DNA of 64,000 nt from Segatella copri (GTDB lineage: Bacteria > Bacteroidota > Bacteroidia > Bacteroidales > Bacteroidaceae): assembly GCF_026015625.1 (NCBI RefSeq), contig NZ_JAPDVG010000001.1, positions 1,116,001-1,180,000 of the forward strand. The letters are read 5' to 3'. Position 1 is the stretch's first letter, and each line of letters begins with the position of its first letter. A program made the translations under genes and the position numbers. The notes under the pieces are model-generated. The model was not told the DNA's origin and did not search any database. It worked only from the letters and a program-made list of their open reading frames with translations. Shown piece after piece: positions 32,275 through 41,199 of this stretch.

Positions 32275-32565
32275 ATGAACAATAAGGAATACATCGCTGA
32301 ACTGGCTCAGCAAACCGGCTATTCGCAGGAAGACACCCAGAAGTTGGTGCGCAAGGCGATAGACGCTATGATTGCCGAGTTTGAGGATGGAGAAGCTGTC
32401 TCTATCCCCAATTTTGGCACCTTCGAAGTGAAGAAGCGCATGGAGCGAGTGGTGGTTAATCCTACTACCAAGAAGCGCCAGCTGGTGCCGCCTAAGTTGG
32501 TGTTGGGTTTCCGACCGGTTGCTTCGGTCAAGGAAAAACTAAAGAATGGAGGGGATGAGCAATGA
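32275..32565 (+). CDS. HU family DNA-binding protein
   Basis: A 96-residue HU/IHF-fold protein: helical N-terminus (MNNKEYIAELAQQTGYSQED), the GTFEVKKR beta arm start, and NPTTKKRQLVPPKLVLGFRP as DNA-binding arm. It bends or coats DNA non-specifically, as a dimer. Length is standard. It overlaps the next gene by 4 nt (ATGA), which encodes an HU-like domain fused to a membrane anchor, suggesting the two could form a heterodimer. Confidence 0.92.
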   Translation: MNNKEYIAELAQQTGYSQEDTQKLVRKAIDAMIAEFEDGEAVSIPNFGTFEVKKRMERVVVNPTTKKRQLVPPKLVLGFRPVASVKEKLKNGGDEQ

Positions 32566-34007
32566 GCAAATTCAGTTTAAATACACTCGGAAAACTGCTT
32601 GCAGATAAAAGCGGGCTGAGCCAGGTGGAAGCAGAACTCTTCATCCGGAAGATGTTTGATGTGTGCAACCAGGGACTAGATGCCGACAAGCAGGTGAAGA
32701 TAAAATGGCTGGGTACCTTTAAGGTACAGGCCACGAAAGACCGTGAAAGCATCAATGTGAACACGGGCGAGCGCTTCACCATTGAAGGTAGAGACAAACT
32801 CACCTTCACGCCTGACAACATCCTGAAAGAAATCGTGAACAAGCCATTCGCCCAATTTGAAACGGTGGTGGTAAATGACGGCGTAGATTTCGATGAAATA
32901 GATGAGAAGTTTGGAGAAGAACAGACAGAAGATGCTCCTGCACAAGTAATCGATTTTCTGGACGAAGAAAAAACTGCAACTCCAAATCCGGAGGTTGTCG
33001 TAATCGGATCTGAAAAGGAAAAGGAAAAAGAAGCCGAAGACGAACTGGCAAAGCAAATTGCTATTGAACAAGCTAAACTGGAAAGATTAAAACAAGCCCA
33101 ACTGGAGCAGGAAAGAATACAGAAAGAAAAGCAAGAGCAGGAAAGACTGGAGCAGGAAAGGCTGGAACAGGAAAGACTTGAGCAGGAGAAACTTGAGCAA
33201 GAAAGACTGGAGCAGGAAAGACTGGAGCAGGAAAAACTGGAGCAGGAAAGACTGGAGCAAGAGAAGCTTGAATTAGCCCAGCAACAGCAAGCCCTGAAAG
33301 CAGTTGTTGAACCCGCAGTACCTGCATCAGATGAATCTGAAGAAGAAGAGGAGGAGGAGGAAGAAGAACCTTCCAATTCTCATCATATTGTTATTCCTCG
33401 CTATCTGGTCGTTGCAGTCTGTCTCATCGTAGTAGCTTTGATTGGCGGAATGGGATGGTTTGCCTTCAACTATGGTCAGATGACTGCCCAGCGCGATCAT
33501 CTAGCCATGCAGCTAAACCAGTATCACCAGGCTCCAGCCAAGAAAGTCCCAGCCAAACCAGCTGCCGCCCCACTCTCTCAGGAACAGAAACTCCGCCAGA
33601 AAGCGATGGAAGACAGCATCCGTATGGCTAAAACTGCAGAAGCAGTAAAACTGGCTGAAAATTCGGATGAGGAAAGTGCTAGCGCTGAAAAAGCTAAGCA
33701 GACTGAAGCAAAAGCTAAGGCTGAAGCAAAAGAAAAGGCTAAAGATAAAGCCGAAGAAAAGGCTACTTCGAAAATAGCATCATCCCAGTATGATAAGGAT
33801 GCTCGCGTACGCACGGGAGCTTACCGAATCATAGGAGTTGCCCAGACCGTTACGGTTGGCGCCGGTCAGACCCTCGAACAGATCAGCACCCGCTATTTAG
33901 GTTCGGGCATGGAATGCTACGTAGAAGCCCTGAATGGTACAAGCACCATAAAAGCCGGACAGAAAATCAAGATTCCGAAACTGGAATTGAAGAAGAAAAA
34001 GAAATAA
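32562..34007 (+). CDS. HU-like domain fused to coiled coil, membrane segment and LysM
   Basis: A 481-residue multi-domain protein. Residues 1-95 are HU-like (LGKLLADKSGLSQVEAELFI, KIKWLGTFKVQATKDRE). Residues 165-245 are coiled coil with repeated QERLE/QEKLE units; 259-267 are nearly all Glu. One membrane helix is at about 281-303 (YLVVAVCLIVVALIGGMGW). A Lys/Ala/Glu-rich linker leads to a C-terminal LysM-like domain (VTVGAGQTLEQISTRYLG to AGQKIKIPKLE). The arrangement puts the HU part inside the cell and LysM outside, so it could tie the nucleoid to peptidoglycan. This is inference. Confidence 0.85.
   Translation: MSKFSLNTLGKLLADKSGLSQVEAELFIRKMFDVCNQGLDADKQVKIKWLGTFKVQATKDRESINVNTGERFTIEGRDKLTFTPDNILKEIVNKPFAQFETVVVNDGVDFDEIDEKFGEEQTEDAPAQVIDFLDEEKTATPNPEVVVIGSEKEKEKEAEDELAKQIAIEQAKLERLKQAQLEQERIQKEKQEQERLEQERLEQERLEQEKLEQERLEQERLEQEKLEQERLEQEKLELAQQQQALKAVVEPAVPASDESEEEEEEEEEEPSNSHHIVIPRYLVVAVCLIVVALIGGMGWFAFNYGQMTAQRDHLAMQLNQYHQAPAKKVPAKPAAAPLSQEQKLRQKAMEDSIRMAKTAEAVKLAENSDEESASAEKAKQTEAKAKAEAKEKAKDKAEEKATSKIASSQYDKDARVRTGAYRIIGVAQTVTVGAGQTLEQISTRYLGSGMECYVEALNGTSTIKAGQKIKIPKLELKKKKK
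33134..33272 (+). repeat. 15-nt tandem repeats in the coiled-coil region
   Basis: About nine imperfect copies of GA(A/G)A(A/G)(A/G)CT(G/T)GA(G/A)CA(G/A)G encode QERLE/QEKLE. Whole-unit gain or loss would keep the frame, so the coil length may vary between strains. Confidence 0.75.
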
Positions 34008-34025
34008 AAATACAAACAAAAAAAA

Positions 34026-34065
34026 CGCCCTGTAAGAGCAAATGTAATTTTGCACTTACAGGGCG
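34026..34065. terminator. Convergent terminator (CGCCCTGTAAG stem)
   Basis: CGCCCTGTAAG (34026-34036) and CTTACAGGGCG (34055-34065) are perfect complements. It lies between convergent genes and could serve both. Confidence 0.8.
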
Positions 34066-34083
34066 ACATTGTTTGATGTTACA

Positions 34084-35208
34084 TTACTTGCCCAACACTT
34101 CATCAAGCAAAGTGTAGAAAGCAGGATCCTCGCCAACGATAGTCTTGATTATCTTACCATTAGCATCAATCACAATCTTTGTAGGGAAACCCTGAACAGC
34201 ATAGTCGCTGAGAACCTTGCTGTCCTTCGGATTGTAAACATGAATCCATGGCAACTGGTGCTTCTCAACAGCAGCCTTCCACTTAGCCTCTGTATCATTA
34301 CAATCTACACCAAGAATTTCAAACTTACCCTTGTACTTCTCGTAATACTCCTTCATCTTAGGCATTCCCTTGATGCACCATCCGCACCATGAACCCCAGA
34401 AATCGAGAACTACAATCTTACCGCGAAGGCTGGAAAGTTTGAAATCATTTCCCTTAATATCCTTCAGCGTAAAGTCAGGAGCCTCAACACCGGCAGCCTG
34501 CACCTTCTTAGCCTTCTCCTCAGCCTCAGCACGCTTCTTAGCCATATCAATCATTGGCTGGTAGAAAGCCTTCATTCTGCCGTTCTTCACATTCTCTGAG
34601 AGCAAGCCCAGCAGTTTCTCCATCTTGCTGACATCATCAAACTGCTCTAAGATAGTAGCACAAGCCTCATAATCAGGATGCTGTTTTACGAAATCGAAAA
34701 TCTTATCGTCCTTTGCCTTTTGCAGGGCAGGAGCCTTCTGCTCATATTCTGCCATGACAGTCTGCTGGGTTTCACCATTCTTGATTCTCTGGTTCAGGGA
34801 AGCTTCGTAATCTCTCAACTCCTTATTAGCATTCTCCAGCAGAACATCTACTTCATGATACTGCTGATAGAACTTAGAACCCGAAATATCGAAGCGGGTC
34901 TTTGCATCGCCCTTAACTTCAGCCTTCTCGCCAGGAACACAAGGCAGGTTGAACATAAACTGACCTGCACCACGATAAGTTTCAGGTGAGAGGAAAACGT
35001 ATCCGGCTGCCTTATCAAGGTTTGCAGAATAGGTAAACTTGCCATTCTTCACCAAAACCGTATCCATCTTAACATTTCTGCCCTTGTAAACAAGTACAGA
35101 ATCGGAATTGAAATTCTTCAAATCCACCTTCAACTGGAAGTTGCTCTTCTGAGCCATCGCAACAGTTGATGCAAGCATCAACGCCGCAGATAAAATCGCT
35201 GTTTTCAT
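34084..35208 (-). CDS. Exported thioredoxin-like protein (DUF4369 plus redoxin)
   Basis: A 374-residue periplasmic protein. Residues 1-19 are a signal peptide (MKTAILSAALMLASTVAMA). A DUF4369-like N-terminal domain (FQLKVDLKNFNSDSVLVYKG) is followed by a helical linker and a TlpA/ResA-type redoxin domain from about 241, with active site W274-C275-GW-C278 and cis-proline in QGFPTKIVI. It probably reduces or exchanges disulphides outside the cytoplasm. The gene lies 75 nt downstream of queC in the same direction. Confidence 0.9.
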   Translation of the reverse strand: MKTAILSAALMLASTVAMAQKSNFQLKVDLKNFNSDSVLVYKGRNVKMDTVLVKNGKFTYSANLDKAAGYVFLSPETYRGAGQFMFNLPCVPGEKAEVKGDAKTRFDISGSKFYQQYHEVDVLLENANKELRDYEASLNQRIKNGETQQTVMAEYEQKAPALQKAKDDKIFDFVKQHPDYEACATILEQFDDVSKMEKLLGLLSENVKNGRMKAFYQPMIDMAKKRAEAEEKAKKVQAAGVEAPDFTLKDIKGNDFKLSSLRGKIVVLDFWGSWCGWCIKGMPKMKEYYEKYKGKFEILGVDCNDTEAKWKAAVEKHQLPWIHVYNPKDSKVLSDYAVQGFPTKIVIDANGKIIKTIVGEDPAFYTLLDEVLGK

Positions 35209-35283
35209 TTTCTTTTATTATATTTATTCTGATTACACCTTATTATATATAGGGAACGAAGAACGCCTGGTTCGTCGTCATCC

Positions 35284-35937
35284 TTATTCTTCATACTCGG
35301 TAGTATCCTCAATACCCGCCTCGGCCAAAGCCTCCTTGCGCTCAACGCAGGTTCCGCATTTGCCACAATGCTTCTCTCCGCCCTTATAGCAGCTCCAGGT
35401 TTCAGCATAGTCAATGCCCAACTTCTTACCTATCTCAGCAATCTGCCCTTTGGTAATATTCGTATAAGGAGCCACTACGCGCACATCAACGAACGTTCCT
35501 GCTTCAGCAGCCTCATCTATCGCCTTGATAAACTCCGGACGGCAGTCTGGGTAAATCGTATGATCGCCACCATGGTTAGCGATGAAAACTTTCTTCAGAT
35601 TATTACTCTCTGCAATGCCGATGGCAATGCTCAGCATGATTCCATTACGGAAAGGAACCACCGTACTCTTCATATTATCAGCAGCATAATGACCTTCAGG
35701 AATCGCATCAGCACCTTCAAGAAGAGAACTTTTGAAATACTGATGCATGAAACCCAAATCAATCGTAATATGCTTGATTCCCAAACGCTCACAATGCATC
35801 TTGGCAAAAGGTATTTCACGCTCGTTATGATTACTTCCATAGTTAAAACTAATGCCGAGTGCAATCTCGTCTTTCTTATCGTAGAGCAGCGTGATGCTAT
35901 CCATGCCACCGCTCACAATGATTACTGAATCCTTCAT
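35284..35937 (-). CDS. queC: 7-cyano-7-deazaguanine synthase QueC
   Basis: A 217-residue PP-loop ATPase that makes preQ0, the precursor of queuosine. The PP-loop SGGMDS is at residues 9-14; a zinc site is visible as CYKGGEKHCGKCGTC near 185-199. Length is normal. It lies 45 nt downstream of radA, with which it may be co-transcribed; no other queuosine gene is present in the window and no preQ1 riboswitch was seen. Confidence 0.93.
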   Translation of the reverse strand: MKDSVIIVSGGMDSITLLYDKKDEIALGISFNYGSNHNEREIPFAKMHCERLGIKHITIDLGFMHQYFKSSLLEGADAIPEGHYAADNMKSTVVPFRNGIMLSIAIGIAESNNLKKVFIANHGGDHTIYPDCRPEFIKAIDEAAEAGTFVDVRVVAPYTNITKGQIAEIGKKLGIDYAETWSCYKGGEKHCGKCGTCVERKEALAEAGIEDTTEYEE

Positions 35938-35982
35938 TTTACTTTGAATTTTGAATTTTGAACTGTATGATTACTTTTTACT

Positions 35983-37467
35983 TCACCCGAACAGGCAGCG
36001 GAATGCTTCTTCCACCTTCCTTACGGGATGAATTTCTATCTTATATTTCTTATGGTCGAAACCATGATTGTTGTACTTCGGAATGATGATGTGCTGGAAT
36101 CCGAGTTTCTCGGCCTCAGCAATACGCTGCTCGATACGGCTCACCGGACGGACTTCACCGCTCAGACCTACCTCGCCCGCCATACACCAACCTTGCTCGA
36201 TAGGTGTGTCAACATTGCTGCTCAATACGGCTGCCAACACACTCAAGTCCATGGCAGGATCGGTTACTCTCAATCCTCCGGCAATATTCAGGAACACGTC
36301 CTTCTGCATCAGTTTGAACCCCACACGTTTCTCTAGAACCGCCAGGAGCATGTTCAAACGGCGCTGGTCAAAACCAGTTGCCGAACGCTGCGGAGTTCCA
36401 TAGGCAGCTGTTGAAACCAAAGCCTGCGTCTCTACCAGGAACGGACGGACACCCTCGATGGCTGCGCTGATGGCAACACCCGAAAGCCCGTCATGATCTT
36501 CAGTAAGCAGCAACTCTGAAGGATTGCTCACCTGTCGGAGTCCACCTTGCATCATCTCATAGATTCCCAACTCTGAAGTACTTCCGAATCGGTTTTTGAT
36601 GCTTCTCAAGATGCGGTACATGTAATGCTGGTCGCCCTCAAACTGAATCACCGTATCTACGATGTGCTCTAGAATCTTTGGTCCGGCAAGCGTTCCCTCC
36701 TTATTAATATGTCCTATCAGAATAACCGGAATGCCACTCGTCTTGGCAAATCGGAGCAGGGAGGCTGCACACTCGCGAACTTGGGAAACAGAACCCGGCG
36801 AACTGTCTACTTCTTCCGTAGCAATAGTTTGTATAGAATCTATAACTATCAACTGTGGAGCCACTTCCTGAATATGGCTGAAGATTTTCTCCAACTGCGT
36901 TTCGCAGAGAACCGTAATATGATCAAAGGCTCCTTCTGATGAAAGAGAAGCCGTTTTCTGTGTGTCCGCAGAAGAACCCTCTCTGAGCATCGCCTGTCCT
37001 TTAGCCAACCGGTCGGCACGGAGTTTAATCTGATGGGCACTTTCCTCTCCGCTCACATACAGGATGCGGCGGTCAGTCATGTTCAGAATGGTCTGCAAGG
37101 TGAGCGTACTCTTACCGATTCCCGGTTCACCGCCCAAGAGCGTGATGCTGCCAGGAACCATTCCGCCACCCAGCACACGGTTCAGCTCCTCGTCCCTCAT
37201 ATCGATGCGCGGTTCATCAATCGCAGAAATATCGCGAAGCTTCATCGGCGCAGCGTCATGCTCGCTGTGCTGCCCGCCAAACATCGTGGCAGCCCCACCA
37301 TGACGCATGGTCATTCCGGCATTCTTCGCAGCCTGCGATCCGGAATCAGCAGCAATACGAATTTCCTTAAATGTATTCCATTGTCCGCAGCTAGGACATT
37401 TGCCCATCCATTTGGCACTTTCCTGTCCGCAATTGCTGCACACAAAAGCAATTTTATCTTTCGCCAT
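35983..37467 (-). CDS. radA: DNA repair protein RadA
   Basis: A 494-residue RecA-like ATPase that processes recombination intermediates. The zinc finger is C10-SN-C13...C24-PS-C27, Walker A is GGEPGIGKST, the family motif KNRFG is present, and the C-terminus is the Lon-like domain (DLSVLAAVLSS, FLNIAGGLR). It is about 35 residues longer than usual; the extras include an Ala/Gly/His-rich linker near residues 45-75 and a Ser-rich insert after QAMLREGSS. A good promoter lies upstream at 37506. Confidence 0.94.
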   Translation of the reverse strand: MAKDKIAFVCSNCGQESAKWMGKCPSCGQWNTFKEIRIAADSGSQAAKNAGMTMRHGGAATMFGGQHSEHDAAPMKLRDISAIDEPRIDMRDEELNRVLGGGMVPGSITLLGGEPGIGKSTLTLQTILNMTDRRILYVSGEESAHQIKLRADRLAKGQAMLREGSSADTQKTASLSSEGAFDHITVLCETQLEKIFSHIQEVAPQLIVIDSIQTIATEEVDSSPGSVSQVRECAASLLRFAKTSGIPVILIGHINKEGTLAGPKILEHIVDTVIQFEGDQHYMYRILRSIKNRFGSTSELGIYEMMQGGLRQVSNPSELLLTEDHDGLSGVAISAAIEGVRPFLVETQALVSTAAYGTPQRSATGFDQRRLNMLLAVLEKRVGFKLMQKDVFLNIAGGLRVTDPAMDLSVLAAVLSSNVDTPIEQGWCMAGEVGLSGEVRPVSRIEQRIAEAEKLGFQHIIIPKYNNHGFDHKKYKIEIHPVRKVEEAFRCLFG

Positions 37468-37505
37468 TTTATCTCATTTATATGTAATAACGTTTTAACT
37501 GCGCA

Positions 37506-37537
37506 CAAAGGTACTATTTATTATCGAAAAATCCAAA
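37506..37537 (-). promoter_or_regulatory. Promoter of radA (TTTG-N20-TACCTTTG)
   Basis: On the minus strand TTTG (37534-37537) and TACCTTTG (37506-37513), 20 nt apart, about 40 nt before ATG 37467. Confidence 0.75.
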
Positions 37538-37686
37538 AAAAAAGTAATTTGTTAAGAATATATTTCATTTCTCTCCATTTTGTTTAACAAATCAGGCAGA
37601 AGGAAGCGCAATACACGAATTTTGCAAACCCGATATAGCAAACAGACGATTTCATCTACTAAAAATCATAAAAACCGCTACTATAT
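37538..37686. other. AT-rich divergent spacer between radA and pgk promoters
   Basis: The stretch 37468-37791 has no gene; it holds only the divergent radA and pgk promoters and the pgk leader. Confidence 0.6.
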
Positions 37687-37717
37687 TTTGCTGATTCAAA
37701 TATAATTTGTATCTTTG
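37687..37717 (+). promoter_or_regulatory. Promoter of pgk (TTTG-N19-TATCTTTG)
   Basis: TTTG at 37687-37690 and TATCTTTG at 37710-37717 are 19 nt apart, an exact match to the consensus. It gives a leader of about 68 nt. Confidence 0.85.
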
Positions 37718-37791
37718 CCTTCGGTTTTTGAAACCAGCAGAAAGGTTTAGAACAATAAATTAGTACATAAACTAAATAAAATTTAGGTAAA

Positions 37792-39039
37792 ATGAAAATT
37801 GAAGATTTTAACTTTGCCGGTCACAAGGCAATCGTGCGCGTTGACTTCAACGTGCCATTGGATGAAAATGGTAATGTAACAGACGACACTCGTATCCGCG
37901 GTGCCCTTCCTACATTGAAGAAGGTACTTGCAGACGGCGGTGCGCTCATCATGATGAGCCACATGGGTAAGCCAAAGGGCAAGGTTAAACCAGAGCTTTC
38001 TCTCTCTCAGATTGTTAAGAACGTATCAGACGCTCTCGGCGTAGACGTTAAGTTCGCTAAGGACTGCGGTAACGCTGATGCTGAGGCAGCTGCCTTGAAG
38101 CCAGGTGAGGCTCTCTTGCTCGAGAACCTCCGCTTCTATCCAGAAGAGGAAGGCAAGCCAGTTGGCGTAGAGAAGGGTACTCCAGAATTCGATGCTGCAA
38201 AGGCTGAGATGAAGGAGCGTCAGAAGAAGTTCGCTGCCAAGTTGGCTTCTTACGCTGACGTATATGTAATGGACGCATTCGGTACAGCTCACCGCAAGCA
38301 CGCTTCTACAGCTGTCATCGCTGATTCTTTCGACAAGGATCACAAGATGCTCGGCTTCTTGATGGAGAAGGAAGTTAAGGCTGTTGACGCAGTTCTCGGC
38401 AACATCAAGCGCCCATTCACAGCTATCATGGGTGGTTCTAAGGTTTCTACTAAGATCGGTATCATCGAGAACCTGTTGACTAAGGTTGACAACCTGATTC
38501 TCTGCGGTGGTATGACTTATACATTCTCTAAGGCTCTCGGCGGCAAGATCGGTATGTCTATCTGCGAGGATGACAAGCTTGACGTTGCTCTCGACGTAAT
38601 CAAGAAGGCTAAGGAGAACGGTGTAAACCTCGTACTCGGCACAGACTCTATCTGCGGTGACGACTTCAAGAACGATTGCAATACTCAGGTTTGCCCATCT
38701 AACAACATCCCTGACGGTTGGGAGGGTATGGACGCAGGTCCTGAGACTCGCAAGGCTTTCGCAGCTGCCATCAAGGGTGCCAAGACTATCCTCTGGAACG
38801 GTCCTGCAGGTGTATTCGAGTTCGACAACTTCGCTGGTGGTTCTAAGGCTATTGCTGACGCAATCGCTGAGGCTACTAAGGAAGGTGCATTCTCACTCAT
38901 CGGTGGTGGTGACTCTGTAGCTTGTATCAACAAGTTCGGTTTGGCTGATCAGGTATCTTACATCTCTACAGGTGGTGGTGCTCTCCTCGAGGCTATCGAG
39001 GGTAAGGTATTGCCAGGTGTAGCAGCTATCGAGAAGTAA
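37792..39039 (+). CDS. pgk: Phosphoglycerate kinase
   Basis: A 415-residue glycolytic enzyme converting 1,3-bisphosphoglycerate and ADP to 3-phosphoglycerate and [23 protein letters not shown] is the signature, with substrate-binding [34 protein letters not shown] and the nucleotide loop LIGGGDSVA. It is cytoplasmic. Codons are strongly restricted (many GCT, GGT, AAG), as expected for high expression. It stands alone between its own promoter and terminator. Confidence 0.96.
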   Translation: MKIEDFNFAGHKAIVRVDFNVPLDENGNVTDDTRIRGALPTLKKVLADGGALIMMSHMGKPKGKVKPELSLSQIVKNVSDALGVDVKFAKDCGNADAEAAALKPGEALLLENLRFYPEEEGKPVGVEKGTPEFDAAKAEMKERQKKFAAKLASYADVYVMDAFGTAHRKHASTAVIADSFDKDHKMLGFLMEKEVKAVDAVLGNIKRPFTAIMGGSKVSTKIGIIENLLTKVDNLILCGGMTYTFSKALGGKIGMSICEDDKLDVALDVIKKAKENGVNLVLGTDSICGDDFKNDCNTQVCPSNNIPDGWEGMDAGPETRKAFAAAIKGAKTILWNGPAGVFEFDNFAGGSKAIADAIAEATKEGAFSLIGGGDSVACINKFGLADQVSYISTGGGALLEAIEGKVLPGVAAIEK

Positions 39040-39101
39040 TCTCATGTCAAAAAGAAAGCCATTTGCAAAAAGGGCTTGATTTTTTACAAGAAAAAATAGG
39101 T

Positions 39102-39131
39102 TGGAGGGCATCCTATGTGATGTCCTCCAAT
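39102..39131 (+). terminator. Terminator of pgk
   Basis: TTGGAGGGCATC and GATGTCCTCCAA pair (one G-U pair), about 60 nt past the pgk stop, followed by TTTTCAGTTTT. Confidence 0.7.
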
Positions 39132-39281
39132 TTTCAGTTTTAACTGAATCCCTAATAATCTACAGATTCTCTCTATAAACAGAACTGTATCTTTCAATTA
39201 AAACAAGCAACAGAAAACATAAATTCTAAAATTATTTGGTAAACTACAAGGAATATAATTTTCTGATTTTAAAACGAATAC

Positions 39282-40976
39282 ATGGATTGGATTGTTAATC
39301 TCTTCACCAATACCGAGTCGGTGGCTCACATCGCCCTACTCTACGCTATCGTGATAGCTATTGGTGTTTACCTCGGAAAGATAAAGATTGGCGGCATTTC
39401 GTTAGGCGTCACCTTCGTTCTCTTCGCAGGTATTTTGGCTGGCCACGTTGGCTTCACCGGTCCAAAGGAAATTCTCACATTCGTGCAAGACTTCGGCTTG
39501 ATCCTCTTCGTCTTCATGATTGGTCTCCAGGTAGGACCTGGCTTCTTCGAGAGTTTCAAGAAAGGTGGTGTTACGCTCAACATGCTTTCGGCTAGCGCAA
39601 TTCTGCTCAACATCCTCGTGATGTTTGGTTGCTATTATCTCTTCTTCGACACGAGCAACCCTAACAACCTGCCTATGATGGTAGGTACTCTCTATGGTGC
39701 GGTTACCAATACTCCGGGTCTTGGTGCTGCCAACGAGGCTTTGCTCAGCGTCTTCCCTAATGGCGCTCCAAGTATTGCCAACGGTTATGCTTGTGCTTAT
39801 CCTCTTGGTGTAGTGGGCATTATTGGTGCTACTATCCTTATCAAGTACATCTGTAAGATTAATACTGCTGATGAGGAAGAACAGCTTAACGAAGAAGATG
39901 CTGCCAACCCACACGCTAAGGCCCACAACATGCACTTGCGCGTGGAAAATGCTTATATTACAGGCAGAACGCTGAGAGAAGTTTCAGAATTCTTGAACCG
40001 TGACATTGTATGTTCACGACTGCTCCACAATGGCGAGGTGAGCATTCCTAACAGCAAGACTAAGTTTGAGGTTGGAGATGAATTGCTCGTTGTATGTGCA
40101 GAGGCTGATGCTGAAGCCATCAAGGCTTTTATCGGACCAGAGGTTGAAGCTGAATGGGACCGCGAGAAGGATGAAGTACAGCACTTTGTTTCTCGCCGTA
40201 TCATCGTTACCCGTCCGGAAATGAACGGTAAGACCTTGGGTAAGATGCACTTCTCCAGCGTATACGGCGTTAACGTAACCCGTATTTCCCGTCAGGGAAT
40301 GGACATCTTTGCAGGCAGAAACCACCACTTCCACGTAGGTGATAAGATTCTGGTTGTAGGTCCTGAAGAGAATGTGAACCGTGTGGCTGAAATTATGGGT
40401 AACTCTGTAAAGCGCCTCGATGCGCCTAACATTGCTACTATCTTCGTAGGCATTATGGTAGGTATTATCTTCGGTTCTCTCCCATTTGCCATTCCGGGAA
40501 TGCCGGTGCCTTTGAAGTTGGGTATTGCCGGAGGTCCGCTTATCATCGCCATCCTCATAGGCCGTTTCGGCTATCGCATGAAGCTGGTAACTTATACGAC
40601 GACTTCGGCTAATATGATGCTACGAGAAATAGGACTTGTACTCTTCCTGGCGAGTGTGGGAATCAAGGCTGGTGCCGGATTCTGGGACACAGTAGTACAG
40701 GGTGACGGTTTGAAATATGTGGGATGCGGTTTCCTCATCACCGTTATTCCTATCCTCATCATCGGTACAATTGCCCGCCTGAAGTTTAAGTTCAACTACT
40801 TCACCATCATGGGTATGCTCGCCGGTACTTACACAGACCCTCCTGCATTGGCTTATGCAAATGCTTCTTGCTCTAAAGAGGCTCCAGCTGTAGGATACTC
40901 TACGGTTTATCCATTGAGCATGTTCCTCCGTATCTTTACAGCCCAGATAGTGGTGCTGTTCTTCTGCGGAGCGTAA
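39282..40976 (+). CDS. AspT/YidE-type transporter with two TrkA-C domains
   Basis: A 564-residue inner-membrane protein of the aspartate-alanine exchanger family. Two blocks of hydrophobic helices (residues 15-185 and 390-560) flank two cytoplasmic RCK_C/TrkA-C domains ([39 protein letters not shown]). The repeats [17 protein letters not shown] and [16 protein letters not shown] are family motifs. The substrate is unknown; a dicarboxylate or amino acid exchange is typical. The gene stands alone, with a terminator at 41027. Confidence 0.9.
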   Translation: MDWIVNLFTNTESVAHIALLYAIVIAIGVYLGKIKIGGISLGVTFVLFAGILAGHVGFTGPKEILTFVQDFGLILFVFMIGLQVGPGFFESFKKGGVTLNMLSASAILLNILVMFGCYYLFFDTSNPNNLPMMVGTLYGAVTNTPGLGAANEALLSVFPNGAPSIANGYACAYPLGVVGIIGATILIKYICKINTADEEEQLNEEDAANPHAKAHNMHLRVENAYITGRTLREVSEFLNRDIVCSRLLHNGEVSIPNSKTKFEVGDELLVVCAEADAEAIKAFIGPEVEAEWDREKDEVQHFVSRRIIVTRPEMNGKTLGKMHFSSVYGVNVTRISRQGMDIFAGRNHHFHVGDKILVVGPEENVNRVAEIMGNSVKRLDAPNIATIFVGIMVGIIFGSLPFAIPGMPVPLKLGIAGGPLIIAILIGRFGYRMKLVTYTTTSANMMLREIGLVLFLASVGIKAGAGFWDTVVQGDGLKYVGCGFLITVIPILIIGTIARLKFKFNYFTIMGMLAGTYTDPPALAYANASCSKEAPAVGYSTVYPLSMFLRIFTAQIVVLFFCGA

Positions 40977-41026
40977 GACTTACAAAAGTTAACAAAACAA
41001 CTGGAAATAGTTATAAATTATAAAAG

Positions 41027-41062
41027 AGGTGCACAATGACTAAAAATTGTGCACCTTTTTTG
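41027..41062 (+). terminator. Strong Rho-independent terminator
   Basis: AGGTGCACAAT (41027-41037) and ATTGTGCACCT (41046-41056) form a perfect 11-bp stem, followed by TTTTTTTG. Confidence 0.92.
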
Positions 41063-41092
41063 TTGTCTTTTCAGAAATTCTTCGTACCTTTG
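41063..41092 (+). promoter_or_regulatory. Promoter of the decarboxylase operon (TTG-N19-TACCTTTG)
   Basis: TTG at 41063-41065 and TACCTTTG at 41085-41092, 19 nt apart, directly after the terminator of the previous gene. The leader is about 100 nt. Confidence 0.8.
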
Positions 41093-41199
41093 AGCACAAG
41101 AAACAAACCTAATGAATCTTCTAGGAACAGCTATCGTTCCTATATGATGCAGATTTTTTCGAAATATGAAACAATAACCCTATAAACGTTAGTAAGCGT

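Noticed and set aside
32528..33376. Antisense 282-codon frame rich in Ser and Cys
   Set aside because: It is the complement of the Glu/Gln/Lys repeats of the HU-LysM gene; its low-complexity content is a mirror effect.
35938..35982. preQ1 riboswitch upstream of queC
   Set aside because: Only TTGAATTTTGAA-type repeats are seen in the 45-nt gap; there is no room or pattern for the aptamer.
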